From the NCBI GenBank assembly GCA_000328965.1, contig KB205948.1, positions 1,178,001 through 1,242,000 on the forward strand: a stretch of 64,000 nt of DNA. The letters run 5' to 3'. The stretch is from Ascocoryne sarcoides NRRL 50072. Lineage: Eukaryota > Ascomycota > Leotiomycetes > Helotiales > Gelatinodiscaceae. The notes under the pieces are model-generated. The model searched no databases. It saw only the letters and a program-made list of their open reading frames with translations, and was not told where the DNA came from. Below, piece after piece: positions 1 to 11,309 of this stretch; the first letter of the stretch is position 1, and every line of letters starts with the position of its first letter. The translations under genes were made by a program, and so were the position numbers.

Positions 1-633
1 AGGCAGGGGCTTGAGAGTTTGCTTCGGTACAGAACCCAGGGCAGATTCAGAAAGAAAATAAGAGGCGAGCGCAAAAATAGCAGTTGGCTTGATGGCCCTA
101 AATTACTATTCTTTTATAGGCTTCCTTAGCTACACAAGAAGCTACTCCCTGGGATACAGTACGGACGGAATCTAGACATCCTTGAGCGTTTCACCACACG
201 AAGAAATCTAGAAATGGGTAAGGAATTATCGCTCTCTACAACGCAAAAATAGCATCAGGCTTAGGTAAGAACCTGTCTAGTTGTGAGCAGAAAACTACAT
301 AGAAACTCTAGCCATTGAATGTATAAAATTGGTACCTGGAACGCCAGTTTTTTCTACCATTGTGACGCTGCTTGGTATCCGGAAACGCCTAACGCCGTGC
401 ATATCGTACATGTACAGAATATCCAAACACATTTGCCCATGCCAGTCTTCAATATGCTTTCTGTGTGCTTTTCTCCCGCCTCTAGCTCCTCTAGCCAGAC
501 AGAGTATGTACGCCATCGCAGGCACCTTTCTAAAGCACGTCGCTGTCCACTTTGAAGTCGTTATTTTAGAATTCGTGGTTGTGGGGTATCGAGGCTGTAG
601 TTTGGTTCGAGGAGCCGCCCATGTGTAAATCGT
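1..633. other. No gene recognised at left edge
   Basis: I see no convincing coding sequence here. Short open frames on both strands have no family resemblance and no splice pattern that would extend them. The stretch is probably the 3' flank of the Roadblock gene, which ends at 634 on the minus strand, plus the flank of whatever lies left of the window. Confidence 0.5.
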
Positions 634-1374
634 TCACCGCCCTTCTCCAGACGGCATCACAAAGCCCTCCAATTGTGTATCTAGGAATCTCCCTATTTCG
701 ACTGCTTGCCGCCTGATACCCATGATACTTGCGGACCTCGTGCTTGTGCTTCTCATACTTCCTACCTCACTTGGTGTTCCACTTCCAACGCCCATTAAAC
801 TCCCTGAGAGCTCCCTCTCCCTTGGCGCCTCGGTTTTGATACCCAAGCCATCATAAGCAAGACCTTCTGCTGGGGGCAAGGGGGATGCCGGCGGACTTAT
901 ATTCGAAGACAAGGTTTGCTGATGTGGCTGCGATTGTAAATTCCTAGAGCTCAAACCAGGACTAGAGATCGACAATGAGGATGGCCCGATTGCCACGAAT
1001 AAGAGCCTGCACGACAAAGCACGGATTACCATAATCCCTTGCGAGAGTTGAATTGTAACTGTGCTTAGGTCATGTTCCGTAGTAGTCGTGTCGCTCGAGG
1101 CTGTGGTTTCTGAGCTTCGCAGATCAGATTCCGCAGGTGGCTGAGAGGGAGAAAATACGCTCGAGGAGACGAGACCAGATACACTAGGCTGGTAAAGAGT
1201 CCATAATGAGCAAGCTAGTGTTGCTTGCGTGCGCAGAGTCGAGGCTGGGAGCGGCGAGGAGCTGGAGAGAAGTTTGCCGGATGGTGATAACAGGAGGAGG
1301 GTAGGGAGCTGAGGTGTGGTGTTTTGCGCCAGGAAGGTGGTGAGACGCTTGGTGAGGAGCATGGTTTTGGACAT
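634..1374 (-). CDS. Roadblock/LC7-domain protein, LAMTOR2/Ego3-like
   Basis: The N-terminal ~45 residues (MLLTKRLTTFLAQN, then a leucine-rich strand LLLLSPSGKLL and TLRTQATLACSLW) match the start of fungal Roadblock/LC7 proteins. A second core strand (TVTIQLSQGIMVIRAL, then LLFVAIG) follows after a serine-rich insert. Roadblock proteins scaffold small GTPases; the LAMTOR/EGO complex tethers Rag GTPases and TORC1 to the vacuole or lysosome, so a role in nutrient signalling is inferred. The frame is open from 1443, but I prefer the Met at 1374 (or 1362), which begins right before the conserved region. The C-terminal half is Ser/Pro-rich and probably disordered; the final segment (ROA-like MGIRRQAVEIGRFLDTQLEG) looks helical. 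No intron is needed. It could instead be another Roadblock paralogue. Confidence 0.62.
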   Translation of the reverse strand: MSKTMLLTKRLTTFLAQNTTPQLPTLLLLSPSGKLLSSSSPLPASTLRTQATLACSLWTLYQPSVSGLVSSSVFSPSQPPAESDLRSSETTASSDTTTTEHDLSTVTIQLSQGIMVIRALSCRLLFVAIGPSSLSISSPGLSSRNLQSQPHQQTLSSNISPPASPLPPAEGLAYDGLGIKTEAPRERELSGSLMGVGSGTPSEVGSMRSTSTRSASIMGIRRQAVEIGRFLDTQLEGFVMPSGEGR

Positions 1375-1443
1375 TGGCGATGGAATGATGGGTTCGAGAC
1401 TCTTGACATTGAAATGTATGGAGTGGGAAGTGAAGCGTGTCAA

Positions 1444-2595
1444 GCAGTCGCCGTGAGTAATTTAACCTGGAGTTTGACCTGGAGTTCGTAGTCCTGCGGA
1501 GCTCCAATTGAAGCGAAGATGCCGACAAGCTTCATTCAACACATTTTGACGTTGACTACAGTACGTCACACAAACATTTTCCACCCTAGTCGGCTTTTGG
1601 CCGCAATAGCTATTAATCTTATACATGCGGCATCCTCCAAATATTCTCTATGGGTTATTCGCTGTATAATTGGTTTCGTACGAAATACAAAGCCATTCTC
1701 TTGGCATCGTAACTTGAGCAGGACTCTCCAGAAGATGTCTTAATCTGGCTTACATTACTGTAGTCACGTCTCACTAGACCTAGAGGGCGAAATTCCTGCA
1801 CTTCCAAGCTCCTCGATTGCTCAACGGGCCACTACTGAAGACGTCCAGGCGAAGACTTTGAGAGAATTGCTTCTGACTCACCCCTATTCCATGAAGATAA
1901 AAATCTGGAGTTTCGACATCCACCTACCCTCAAGGTCGGCCACATGTCTCTTCTTCAAACAATGGTATTACTGCTCTTGCATACCGCTATTGGCGAGCTT
2001 AATTATCAATAGAGTTATATGACGCTAGACGCTCTTCTAATATTTTTGTGATGCTGTTTTGATAACATTCTAAGCTAGCATAAATCACAGGACTGCCTTC
2101 TACCACGAGCTGCAAAGACAAGAAGAAACCCAGGAGCCGGAGAGAGAAGAAATCCCGTGGAGTGTCGCTCTCGCGATTCTCGGTCTTGCTTTCTTTAGAT
2201 TCCTGTCTATCTCCCTCTGAATTCCTGGAGTCTGACATCTATTATGCCTGTGGCCAATCATCTTCCGATCTCGGTCGACCCCTCCAACTTCGGTATAGGC
2301 GGGCGGGGCAAGTGAATACAACTAACAACACTATCTCTCTTCTATACATCCGTCTGATTTCAAAGTCTTACGTCAGAGGTCAGGACCTTTCTCGTGCCAA
2401 TTCCCCTCTTCTGAAATCCCAATTTTGTCTATGAAGGCAAGTCGAAGTCTACCGAGAATTTTCAGGGCAAGCTTTCTTCTACACCACAGCGTTGAAAATC
2501 CAGGTATGAGCAGCTACTTATTGGTGTATAGTGGGGGACACAATAGGCTGGCAATCGCTGACATGGAATCGGCGGGAGGCAGACCTTACGCAACC
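1444..2595. other. Intergenic, divergent promoter region
   Basis: This is the space between the minus-strand Roadblock gene and plus-strand GLO1. Only short, unrelated open frames are present. It should hold the promoters of both genes; I see no motif that I would name. Confidence 0.45.
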
Positions 2596-3773
2596 ATGGC
2601 GACTGATACGAAGAGATACAAGTTCAATCACTCGATGCAAGCTTCCAAGTAAACAACTTTAGGGCATGGGAAGCAGGCTGATACCGATCCTAGGATTAGG
2701 GTGAAAGACCCAAAGAAGAGTGGTAGGTCTGCTAGCACGGTATACGAAGGCCCATCTAACAATAAGCTGCAGTGCAATACTACGAGTTTCTCGGCATGAA
2801 GATGGTTCGGAAAATCGAGCAGCCGGAAGCAAAATTCGATCTCTACTTTATGGGATATGACGCACCAAAAGCAGTATCACATGGAAATCACTGGAGTGAT
2901 CGTGAAGGTCTGATCGAGCTGACGCACAACTATGGCACCGAGAACGATCCTGAATACAAGGTTACGATAGGAAACAGCGAGCCATATAGGGGTTTTGGCC
3001 ATACATGTATCAGTGTGGACAATATCCAGGCTGCTTGTCAAAGAATTGAAGATGCTGGCTATAAATTTCAAAAGAAGCTTACTGATGGCCGGATGAGAAG
3101 CATTGCTTTTGCCTTAGATCCAGACGGATACTGGGTTGAAATAATAGGCCAGAGCCCAGTGGACGAGACCGAAAGCATCAAAACAACTGATGTGGAAACA
3201 TATCGAATGGTGAGTGCTACGTAAGCTCGTTCTTCTTCTAAACTCACAACAAAATAGAATCACACGATGATTCGGATCAAGGATAGTGAAAAGTCCTTGA
3301 GGTTTTATAAAGATGTTTTAGGCATGACTTTGGTACGGACGAGCGAGAATAAGAATGCCGGATTCAACCTCTATTTCCTAGGATATCCAGACGGCAAGGC
3401 TACCTCTACAAGCTCTGCAAATGGCGTCAATCCTACTGCAGATCGAGAAGGCCTCTTAGAGTTAACTTGGAATTATGGCACTGAGAAGGATGTAAACTTC
3501 AAATATCATAATGGTAATGACGAGCCTCAAGGCTTTGGGCACATTTGTAAGTCCCCGTTTCCTTCCATTTTAACTAGCCCCTTATTGATTGATTTAGGCG
3601 TGTCTGTAGATGACCTCGATGCTGCTTGCACCCGTTTCGAAGACCTAGGCGTGAATTGGAAGAAGAGGCTTACGGATGGTCGTATGAGAAATGTAGCATT
3701 TATCTTGGATCCAGATAATTACTGGATTGAGGTCATTCAAAACGAGAAATTGAAGGGACGGGCAAGTTGGTAA
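2596..3773 (+). CDS. GLO1: Glyoxalase I (lactoylglutathione lyase), two-domain
   Basis: The enzyme isomerises the methylglyoxal-glutathione hemithioacetal to S-lactoylglutathione in the cytosol. Five exons are inferred: 2596-2636, 2694-2722, 2773-3209, 3258-3546 and 3598-3773, joining in frame to 323 aa, close to the two-domain fungal enzymes. The start is the ATG giving MATDTKRYKFNHSM. Each half repeats the same metal-site pattern: FNHSMIRVKDP, EGLIELTHNYG, GFGHT and GYWVEII in domain 1; NHTMIRIKD, EGLLELTWNYG, GFGHI and NYWIEVI in domain 2. All His/Glu ligands are therefore present in both copies, suggesting two active sites. Intron 1 must be GC-AG (donor GCAAGC at 2637) to give the conserved H-S-M-I-R junction; the other three introns are GT-AG. 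Confidence 0.92.
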
Positions 3774-3859
3774 GAGCACTAACGGGCGGTGCTATGCACA
3801 GTTTTAAAAATACAACGTCAAGCATTATCACTGGTAATAATAGACAGTGTATCGACTTT

Positions 3860-3879
3860 GGGGTCATGAAATTGACCCC
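3860..3879. repeat. Short perfect inverted repeat after GLO1
   Basis: The arms GGGGTCA and TGACCCC are separated by six bases (TGAAAT) and followed by GG and a run of T. It sits about 85 bp past the GLO1 stop codon, so it would lie in the 3' UTR or just beyond it. Fungi do not use hairpin/T-run terminators, so function is unknown. Confidence 0.6.
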
Positions 3880-4685
3880 GGTTTTTTGAGTGCCTGTCAA
3901 TGGTGCGGCCTATATAAGTGTAAGGCTCGAATTCAAGTAGATATTCCTACTACCTATTGATTGGGAAAAGGGAGCTTTTCATATGTTAAATCTTTATCTT
4001 GTTGTTTTTGAAAGTTTTATTAAGCTGCAAGGTTGTTGTTTTTTACTACTGGACGCTTTCGTTGTTTTTTAAAAAGTTATTTGTCATGCGTGTTCCTCAT
4101 CCCACGGTAGTGATTTCGCTGTTGTTGTGAGGAGCTGTCACACATCAAGCATGAGAATCTGTTTACTTTTACTACACCACACTCTTTTTTCTTTGAACGA
4201 TAAGTTGAGGTTCTCGACACTTGCATTAGTAAGTGAGTGTCAAGAATGTGACAGGTAACAATCATGGAGATCATGATGACAATCACATCTCAGTAATATG
4301 GCATTCTGACAGCATTGTTCTTGAGGAAGTAAGCGGGGTAGGAGGCATATGATTTGACCAGAGCAAACCCCCGCGTTCTCGGCATAAAACTAATGCAAGT
4401 TACCGCACCCTTACAACCTCAATTGTGTACCCCACGATGTAAGAACTAGAGCTGCAAGCAAATATGAAATCCCACACGGTGTGCTTAAAAAAAGCCTCGA
4501 TGTGTGGGGTAGGTATACAAAAGGTCCTGCTTATTCTCTCTTTTCCCATTTTACTTCTTCATTCTCTCCCGCCCAAAATTTTTGGCCAACAGTCAAAAGT
4601 CTCTCTCTACCTCGTATTTCTACATTGAGCACCAAAGTGACCTCTCCACTTTCAAACTAATTTGCGAAGTCGAACCGCTGATACA
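3880..4685. other. Intergenic, promoter region of the serine-pathway gene
   Basis: No coding sequence is recognised. The last ~150 bases before 4686 are pyrimidine-rich (CTCTCT and TTCTTC runs), typical of fungal promoters and leaders, and should hold the start of the phosphoglycerate dehydrogenase transcript. Confidence 0.45.
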
Positions 4686-6395
4686 ATGGCCCCCTCTGCT
4701 ACCTCAATCTTTGACTCTCTTTCGTTTTCCTACAGACCCAAGATTCTCATCCCAGAAAAAATCTCTCCTGATGGCCTCGCTCTCCTCTCCCCCCACTTCG
4801 AGATCCACCAGCCACAAACTCTCTCCGCCTCAGATCTTTTGACTACAATCCCGAGTTACGATGCCCTCATCATCCGGTCTGAAACCAAAGTCACCGCTCC
4901 GGTCCTCGGGGCTGCGAAAAAGTTGAAAGTGGTAGCGAGAGCGGGAGTTGGCGTCGACAATGTTGATGTCGATGCTGCTACACAACATGGCATCATTGTG
5001 GTTAATAGCCCGAGTGGGAATATTGTCGCCGCGGCGGAGCATACAATTGCATTGCTGATGGCCGTCGCTCGGAATGTGTCGGCTGGGGATCGGAATCTGA
5101 GGAGTGGCGGTTGGGAGAGGGGGAAGCTTGTTGGGACTGAGGTGAGCGGGAAGACCCTGGGTATCGTTGGACTTGGGAAGGTGGGATTTAAGGTCGCGAG
5201 GATGGGGGTGGGATTGGGGATGAAGGTTCTTGCGCTGGATCCTTATGCCTCTGCTGAGATTGCGAGGACTGCTAATGTGAGCATGGTCGGCACGCTTGAG
5301 GAGTTGCTTCCCGCTGTGGATTTCTTGACGATTCATACGCCATTGATTGCGAGCACGATGGATTTGATTGCAGAAAAGGAGTTGGCGTGTATGAAGAAAA
5401 CGGCGAGAGTACTAAATGTGGCAAGAGGGGGAGTTTATAACGAGGAGGCGCTGCTGAGGGCGCTGGAGGAGGGGACGATTGCCGGGGCAGCGTTGGATGT
5501 TTTTACGTCCGAACCTCCTGCTAAGGGCTCAGCGGCTGAGGCTCTTTGCCGACATCCAAATGTTGTGGCGACGCCGCATCTTGGAGCATCTACAATTGAA
5601 GCACAGGAGAATGTCTCTCTCGATGTTTGTACTCAAGTCCTATCCATACTCCAAGGCAACTTGCCAACTAGCGCTGTAAACGCACCGCTCATTCTTCCAG
5701 AGGAGTACACAAAGCTCCAACCATTTGTAAAACTGGTTGAGAAGATGGGAGGATTGTATACTCAACATTATGGCGGAAAAGACATGATGGGTGTTGGAGG
5801 GCGGAAATTCGAGTTATTGTACGAGGGTGAACTTGCTGGGATCGGGAATACAAGGCCCCTTTTTGCGGCGCTGGTCAAGGGGTTGACAAGCAGCATCAGT
5901 GAGAGGGGCGGAAGAGACGTGAATATTGTCAATGCGAGCCTAATTGCAAAGGAGAAGGGGATTGCGATCTCAGAGACGCATACTAGCGGCGACACGAAGG
6001 ATTTCGTATATGCATCATTGGTGACGCTCCGGGCTAGCGGACAGGGAGGCGGGGAACAGGTCCTTAGTGGGTATGTGTCTGGGAAGAGTGTGTTTGTGAG
6101 TAGGATTGGGAGATTTAATACAAGTTTCGTGCCTGAGGGGACATTATTGGTGCTGCATAATTATGACGAGCCGGGAAAGATTGGTGGGGTGGGAAGCATT
6201 TTAGGGAGAAAGGGGGTGAATATTAGGTTTATGAGTGTGGCGGCTCTGGATGAGAATGGGGGCGAGGAGGGAGAGGGTAAGAAGGGGAATGAAGCGCTGA
6301 TGATTCTCAGCGTTGATGGGGTGGTGGGGAAGGATGTAGAGAAGGAGTTGAGACAGGAGGAAGGGATTCTAGATGTGAGTATTGTGAGACTTTAG
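4686..6395 (+). CDS. SER3: D-3-phosphoglycerate dehydrogenase
   Basis: It catalyses the first committed step of serine synthesis, oxidation of 3-phosphoglycerate with NAD+, in the cytosol. The single-exon frame gives 569 aa from the ATG at 4686; the frame is open upstream but has no earlier ATG. Visible are the NAD-binding motif GIVGLGKVG (about residues 159-167), the catalytic Arg in NVARGG (about 247), Glu in SEPP (about 276) and His in TPHLGAST (about 298). An intervening allosteric-type domain follows, then a C-terminal ACT domain (about 486-569, LLVLHNYDEPGKIG) that binds serine in related enzymes. Length and architecture fit the long ACT-containing class. Which of yeast SER3 or SER33 is closer cannot be told. 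Confidence 0.94.
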   Translation: MAPSATSIFDSLSFSYRPKILIPEKISPDGLALLSPHFEIHQPQTLSASDLLTTIPSYDALIIRSETKVTAPVLGAAKKLKVVARAGVGVDNVDVDAATQHGIIVVNSPSGNIVAAAEHTIALLMAVARNVSAGDRNLRSGGWERGKLVGTEVSGKTLGIVGLGKVGFKVARMGVGLGMKVLALDPYASAEIARTANVSMVGTLEELLPAVDFLTIHTPLIASTMDLIAEKELACMKKTARVLNVARGGVYNEEALLRALEEGTIAGAALDVFTSEPPAKGSAAEALCRHPNVVATPHLGASTIEAQENVSLDVCTQVLSILQGNLPTSAVNAPLILPEEYTKLQPFVKLVEKMGGLYTQHYGGKDMMGVGGRKFELLYEGELAGIGNTRPLFAALVKGLTSSISERGGRDVNIVNASLIAKEKGIAISETHTSGDTKDFVYASLVTLRASGQGGGEQVLSGYVSGKSVFVSRIGRFNTSFVPEGTLLVLHNYDEPGKIGGVGSILGRKGVNIRFMSVAALDENGGEEGEGKKGNEALMILSVDGVVGKDVEKELRQEEGILDVSIVRL

Positions 6396-7744
6396 AGTCT
6401 TGTTTTGGGAATAGGGTAAGGCTTGGAGTTTTCATAAAGAACCAAACTGGAAGGGTACATCAAGACCTAGAATGTTATAAGAAATCATGCGTTGGGAGAC
6501 TTGGGGCTCAGAACGGACTGCTTTTGTGTTAGTTTTAACAGTGGTACACTTAGCCATTTATCAGCGAAGGAAGAGTTTGTGCTAGTAATTGGGATAAAAA
6601 AAACTTCCGCGAAAGAGAAGGATATACGACTCTTTGAATCTATGTTAAATGACCAACAAGGAAAGCGTTTAATCTACCAGTTATAGGCAGAGTCATGGGA
6701 GACGTTGCTCTAGCCTACTTCTATTTAACCTTGTTCTATGGAAGAGCATCTTGTGACTTTAATATTAGAAGAGAGCTAAACATATGCGGAATATAGCTAT
6801 CTAGGTGAACACTATGCATTAGGGTTATTAGCAACTTGGTTACTCTTGGAGCAATCAAGTAACTAGCACGCTTCTGTTTACAAAATGAAAACATGTGAAT
6901 TAAAGAGCGGAGGTTACACCATCACGTTTAGGCTGCTGATGCGATGCTTCTTACTCGTTAGGGTGTTAGGCTAGTGGCAAACGTCTGTCTACTTGTGTCG
7001 AACTTGAGACCAAGATACTGGTGTTCTAATACCAAAAAGAGGAACGTGATGTAAGACATCAATATGGCAAGATAACGGTGCAGCATGTCAACAGCATTGA
7101 ATTGCAGATAAACTAGTGAAGAGTGATTGGCGGGCGGAGAAAATAAACTCATTGCACTGTGCAAGAGATGGAAATGAGGAGTAAACAGCCACCCGGCTAT
7201 TTAATTGCAAGTAGGACCTTGTGCTACTAACGCCGCCAATGACTCTCTTAGTCTGAATCTGAGTGGGGGTTAATCCCAGCATTTGAAAAGACTAACAAAG
7301 AATCAAGTACATACACGGGGGAATTGATATAGTCTACTCTTGCTCGCGATAGGAACGATCATATAAGATTCCCCAAGAGGCTGAAAGCCAGAGAAACAAA
7401 ACGAGACAGTTCTGCGCGCGTCATAAACATTTCATTATGCGTTGGTACTCTAACCGCATCAAGCACTAATTCATTAGATTACCGGCCTAACGTGGCATAA
7501 TCTCGATACCCTGCTCACTCAGCACCTCCAAAAAAAAGTCCAAAGCTGTTCAGCATCAAATCAGGACATCACCAGCTGATGCCGACTTCATAAGACCTGG
7601 ATGTCGATTTGTTGAGGGTGACCGACTATTGTGCTCCCACATTATTCCCTACCATTTGACTTGTGGTGGTGACCGCTGGATCTCAACTGAGAGTCCCATA
7701 GACCAATTCCCGAGAAGCCGGAGATAACCTCACCAGCACAACAA
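6396..7744. other. Intergenic region, no gene seen
   Basis: About 1.35 kb between the phosphoglycerate dehydrogenase gene and EFR3. Only short frames without resemblance to known families are found. The final ~250 bases are the likely EFR3 promoter and leader. Confidence 0.5.
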
Positions 7745-10700
7745 ATGTACGCGATACAGCAAAAATGTCGTCCGAAGCACCAAGTTCTTGTCCTGAAATG
7801 CTATCCAAGAACCACAAAAGGCGCCGTCGATATTAAGCCGAATTCAAGTGAGCTTAGCTATTTGCTCTACTATGCGACGACGCGACGGAGCAAAGTCCAG
7901 AAGGTCGGGGCCTTTCTGGAAAAAAAGACAGCCAGCGATGTATACCGGGCAAGAATAGGGTAAGTTATTGTGTCGCAGATTCTGGAGAGTGTTTGCTGTC
8001 CCATGGCAAAGTTAAAGGGTGTTAACTTGGTGTTGTAGCAATGTACAGGTCACCCTCCAGATATTGGCCGCCCTGATCGAAAAGGCCCCCAGAGATCTGC
8101 CTTTATATGCGCCATATGTGTTGAAGATCCTCAAAAACATCCTTAAGTCTGGCGATATCACCATGGTCGAATCCTCAATACCCACATTTGAAGCATTCTG
8201 CGAAAATAACGATGGGGCGTCACTCGCGGCTGACCAAGAATACCTGCATCGCTATGAGGATATCGTTCGGGTATACGCGTCTTTTGCGTCGACAAGGCCT
8301 CTACAGACAAAGATACCTACGAGCGCCCCAGTCGCTATACGATGGAGGGGGGTAGGGTTGCAGGCAATCCGCAGTATAGCTTCTTCCGAAGCTTTAGCAT
8401 CCATAGCCGGAAGACAACTTAATGTAATAGTGCCCGTTCTCCTGGAGAATATCTGGACGGACAATTTGGACTTCGTTGATGTGTTGGAGAAACGGGCCGA
8501 AAAAGAAGAAAAAGTTGACTTGGAGAGAGAAAAGATGCTGAGACGGAGGACGAGTGCCGCAACAGTACGGACAGTGGAAGGCTCTATTGACATGAGCGCA
8601 GCAGCTCTTTCGGAGACTACTGCTGATGCGGACAAGATTGCCGAGGAAGACATAGGCGTTCTTGCAATTCAATGCCTGAAGTTGATCTTTGAAGTGAACA
8701 ATAGGACACAGATCCACGGAGCTGCTGTTGCAAACCTGCAATTTATAGCAGACCGAGTTACTCAAGGAGAGACCTTGATCGAGAATACTTCTGGAAAGCA
8801 ACGATATAGAGGTTGGGCGCCGAGGATTCTTGAGATGACGGCACAGTGGACTCCAGTTCAGGATCGATATGTCATTTTGGTTACTACTATGGATACCCTC
8901 GTTCGCAGCCCAGTACAGGAAGACACCTTACAACAGCAGTTGGTTCTCGCTACGATGATAGCTTCCCTGTTGACCTCAGATATCAATTTGATAGGCCTGA
9001 GCGTAATGGACGTACTCCTTGGCTTGATACACCATGTCTTGCGAATATTACAGCTAGGCACAATTCCGCCGCATCTTCAGCAAACTAACGGCATGGCTGA
9101 GGGCAAGAATCTAACTGGAGATTTGGCACCTATAACTGCCGGTGGAGCTGCCGTCGGGACTGCATCGGTACCAAGCACTGTGCGCAAAGAGCTCCTAGCC
9201 CGGCTTCAAGAATGCATAGGAGGTCTAGCTACTCATGTTTATTACGCGGATCAGATATCAGACATGGTTGCAGCAATTCTCCACAGATTAAAGCCATCAA
9301 CAGCCTCAAATGCTGTTGCGGTCTCTGAGAAACCCGCTGGTACACCAAACCCTGTCACTTCTGTTGGAGACCTAACGGAAGATTCTACCACAGACAGTTT
9401 CTTCTCCTTTTCCACAGCCAAGATAAATGCCCTCCAAGCTATTAAGTCGATCCTCAAAGTCGCAACCAAACGTCAGAATATGACTGGAGGAGGGAGCCTT
9501 GGAAGAAATCGTGTATCTGTCCGTGTCTGGGAAGGCACTCAATGGCTCCTCAGAGATAGTGATGGACGGGTCAGAAAAGCATATGTGGATGCATTATTAA
9601 CCTGGCTGGATCGAGAAGTGACTAGATCTGATCTCCGCGTTTTTGAGGAAAAGCCGAAAGGGCTCACAAAAACAAATCGTGATGAATCTGCCACCAATTT
9701 GTCGAAGCGGGCCGCATCAAACGCTTCTCAAAGAGAGAAGCTCCCCAAGCCACCTCGAACAACATTCTTACAATTGTTGCATCTAGCAGCTTATGAAAAT
9801 GCTTTGCAATATGTTGACAGCGAGCCGGATATTCTTCTATTGCATTTGCTCCTTGCAACTCTCGTTAACCATTTGGGAGTGAATGCCGTCAAAAATGGAC
9901 TACCAATGATATTTCGCCTCCAGGAAGACATCCTTGAAGCACCGACCCCAATTGCGAAAATCAGGATTGGTAGTTTGTGCCACGGCTACTTCTGGGCTTT
10001 GAGTGAGAAATTCGGATTTGAGACATCACCAACTGGTAGAGTCATACAGAACGAAATTTACAGACGTAGAAATAAGGCATTCTGGGTTGATAAAGTTCTA
10101 TATCCCCCAGTTCAGCTTGACCAGATTGGCACTCCCGGAGAGATTACTCCCCAAGCTCTTCCACCTCTCGAGAATATGGAGTCAGAGGCTTTACGACCGT
10201 TTGATGACCGTTTCCAGATGGTTAAACTCATATCTTTGGCATACGGGGAATCGTTGGTGGCTTCTCCTCCTGTAAGCCCGCCTACCTCTCCAGGCCGAAG
10301 CTTTAGCCACCCTATTCTTGGGGCACCACTACCTGAGCGCGAGATCGAGCGCGAGATACCAGAGATTGTCAAAGATCAGATGATGGCAGAATGGAACAGG
10401 GAGACGGTTATTGCCGTATTGCAAGAAGAAAGTAAGGCGGCTTCTCTTAACGGCTCTCGGTCGGGAAGCAATACCGTAGGACACCGAAATTTCCTGGCTG
10501 TAAATGGCAAGAATCCAGCAGGGACAAATAGCGGAACACAGTCTCCTAAGGGTCAGCAACCCCCTAAGAAAACTAATGGAAGTCAGCGAAGTAGATCAAA
10601 TTCGGCCTATGGCCTTGTTGGCGGTCTCGGGGCTCTGCAGAAGCCTAGAAAGCCAGGCGAAAATGCGAACGGGCAATCACCAGCTCCAGCGAGCGAGTCG

Positions 10701-11309
10701 AGTCGCAACTCGGTCACTCGAGTAGGCCAATTGAAGAAGATTTTAGCCAGTCAACAAGATGGCGGTCCTCCAAAAACTCGAGATGGAGCAGTAAGCGACG
10801 GAAGTAGTGAAAGCATGGTGAGCTATGACTTTACTGCATCTGAGGTATCCTATAACCCTAGCCAGCAAAACGAACCTGCGATGGAGCGCTCGGCGTCGGC
10901 ACACGAACACAAGGATCGAACAAGATCAAAATCTCGAGATCGGCACGCATCTGGTGGTAGGCATCTCCGTCCTCTTACTTCAAACCCCGTGTTAATGAAA
11001 ACAGACCATAGTACTCCGGGCGATTTCGCAGGAAACGAAGAAGATCTCGACTTCGTCCCTCCCGTCCCCCCGATTCCATCTTCTCTCGCTGGGGACAAAA
11101 ACGGGGTTGTGGTACAGGACTATGCAGATCCCGCGAGTTCACGAAAGGACCGAAGTACACGAACGAAAAACAAAGGCTCTCCACAATCCCCAAACTCGGA
11201 GTCTTGGGGTGAGGAAGCCAGCCCCGTCGTGGATTTGGAGAGTCTGTTGAATGGCATCGACGCTAGCGGAGGGGATCTTCATGGCATGGTGGCCAAACCA
11301 CCTTATTGA
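7745..11309 (+). CDS. EFR3: EFR3, plasma-membrane PI4-kinase scaffold
   Basis: Efr3 anchors the Stt4 phosphatidylinositol 4-kinase complex (with Ypp1) at the plasma membrane and so supports PI4P synthesis there. Two exons, 7745-7959 and 8039-11309, join in frame to 1161 aa across a GT-AG intron (donor GTAAGT). Exon 1 holds the hallmark fungal N-terminus: CRPKHQVLVLKCYP, then NSSELSYLLYYATTRRSK and KVGAFLEKKTASDV. After the intron the helical-repeat rod begins (VQVTLQILAALIEKAP). The N-terminal basic/Cys patch is the likely membrane contact. The last ~350 residues are Ser/Pro/Gly-rich and probably disordered, a likely site of phospho-regulation. Length is normal for the fungal family. Confidence 0.93.
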
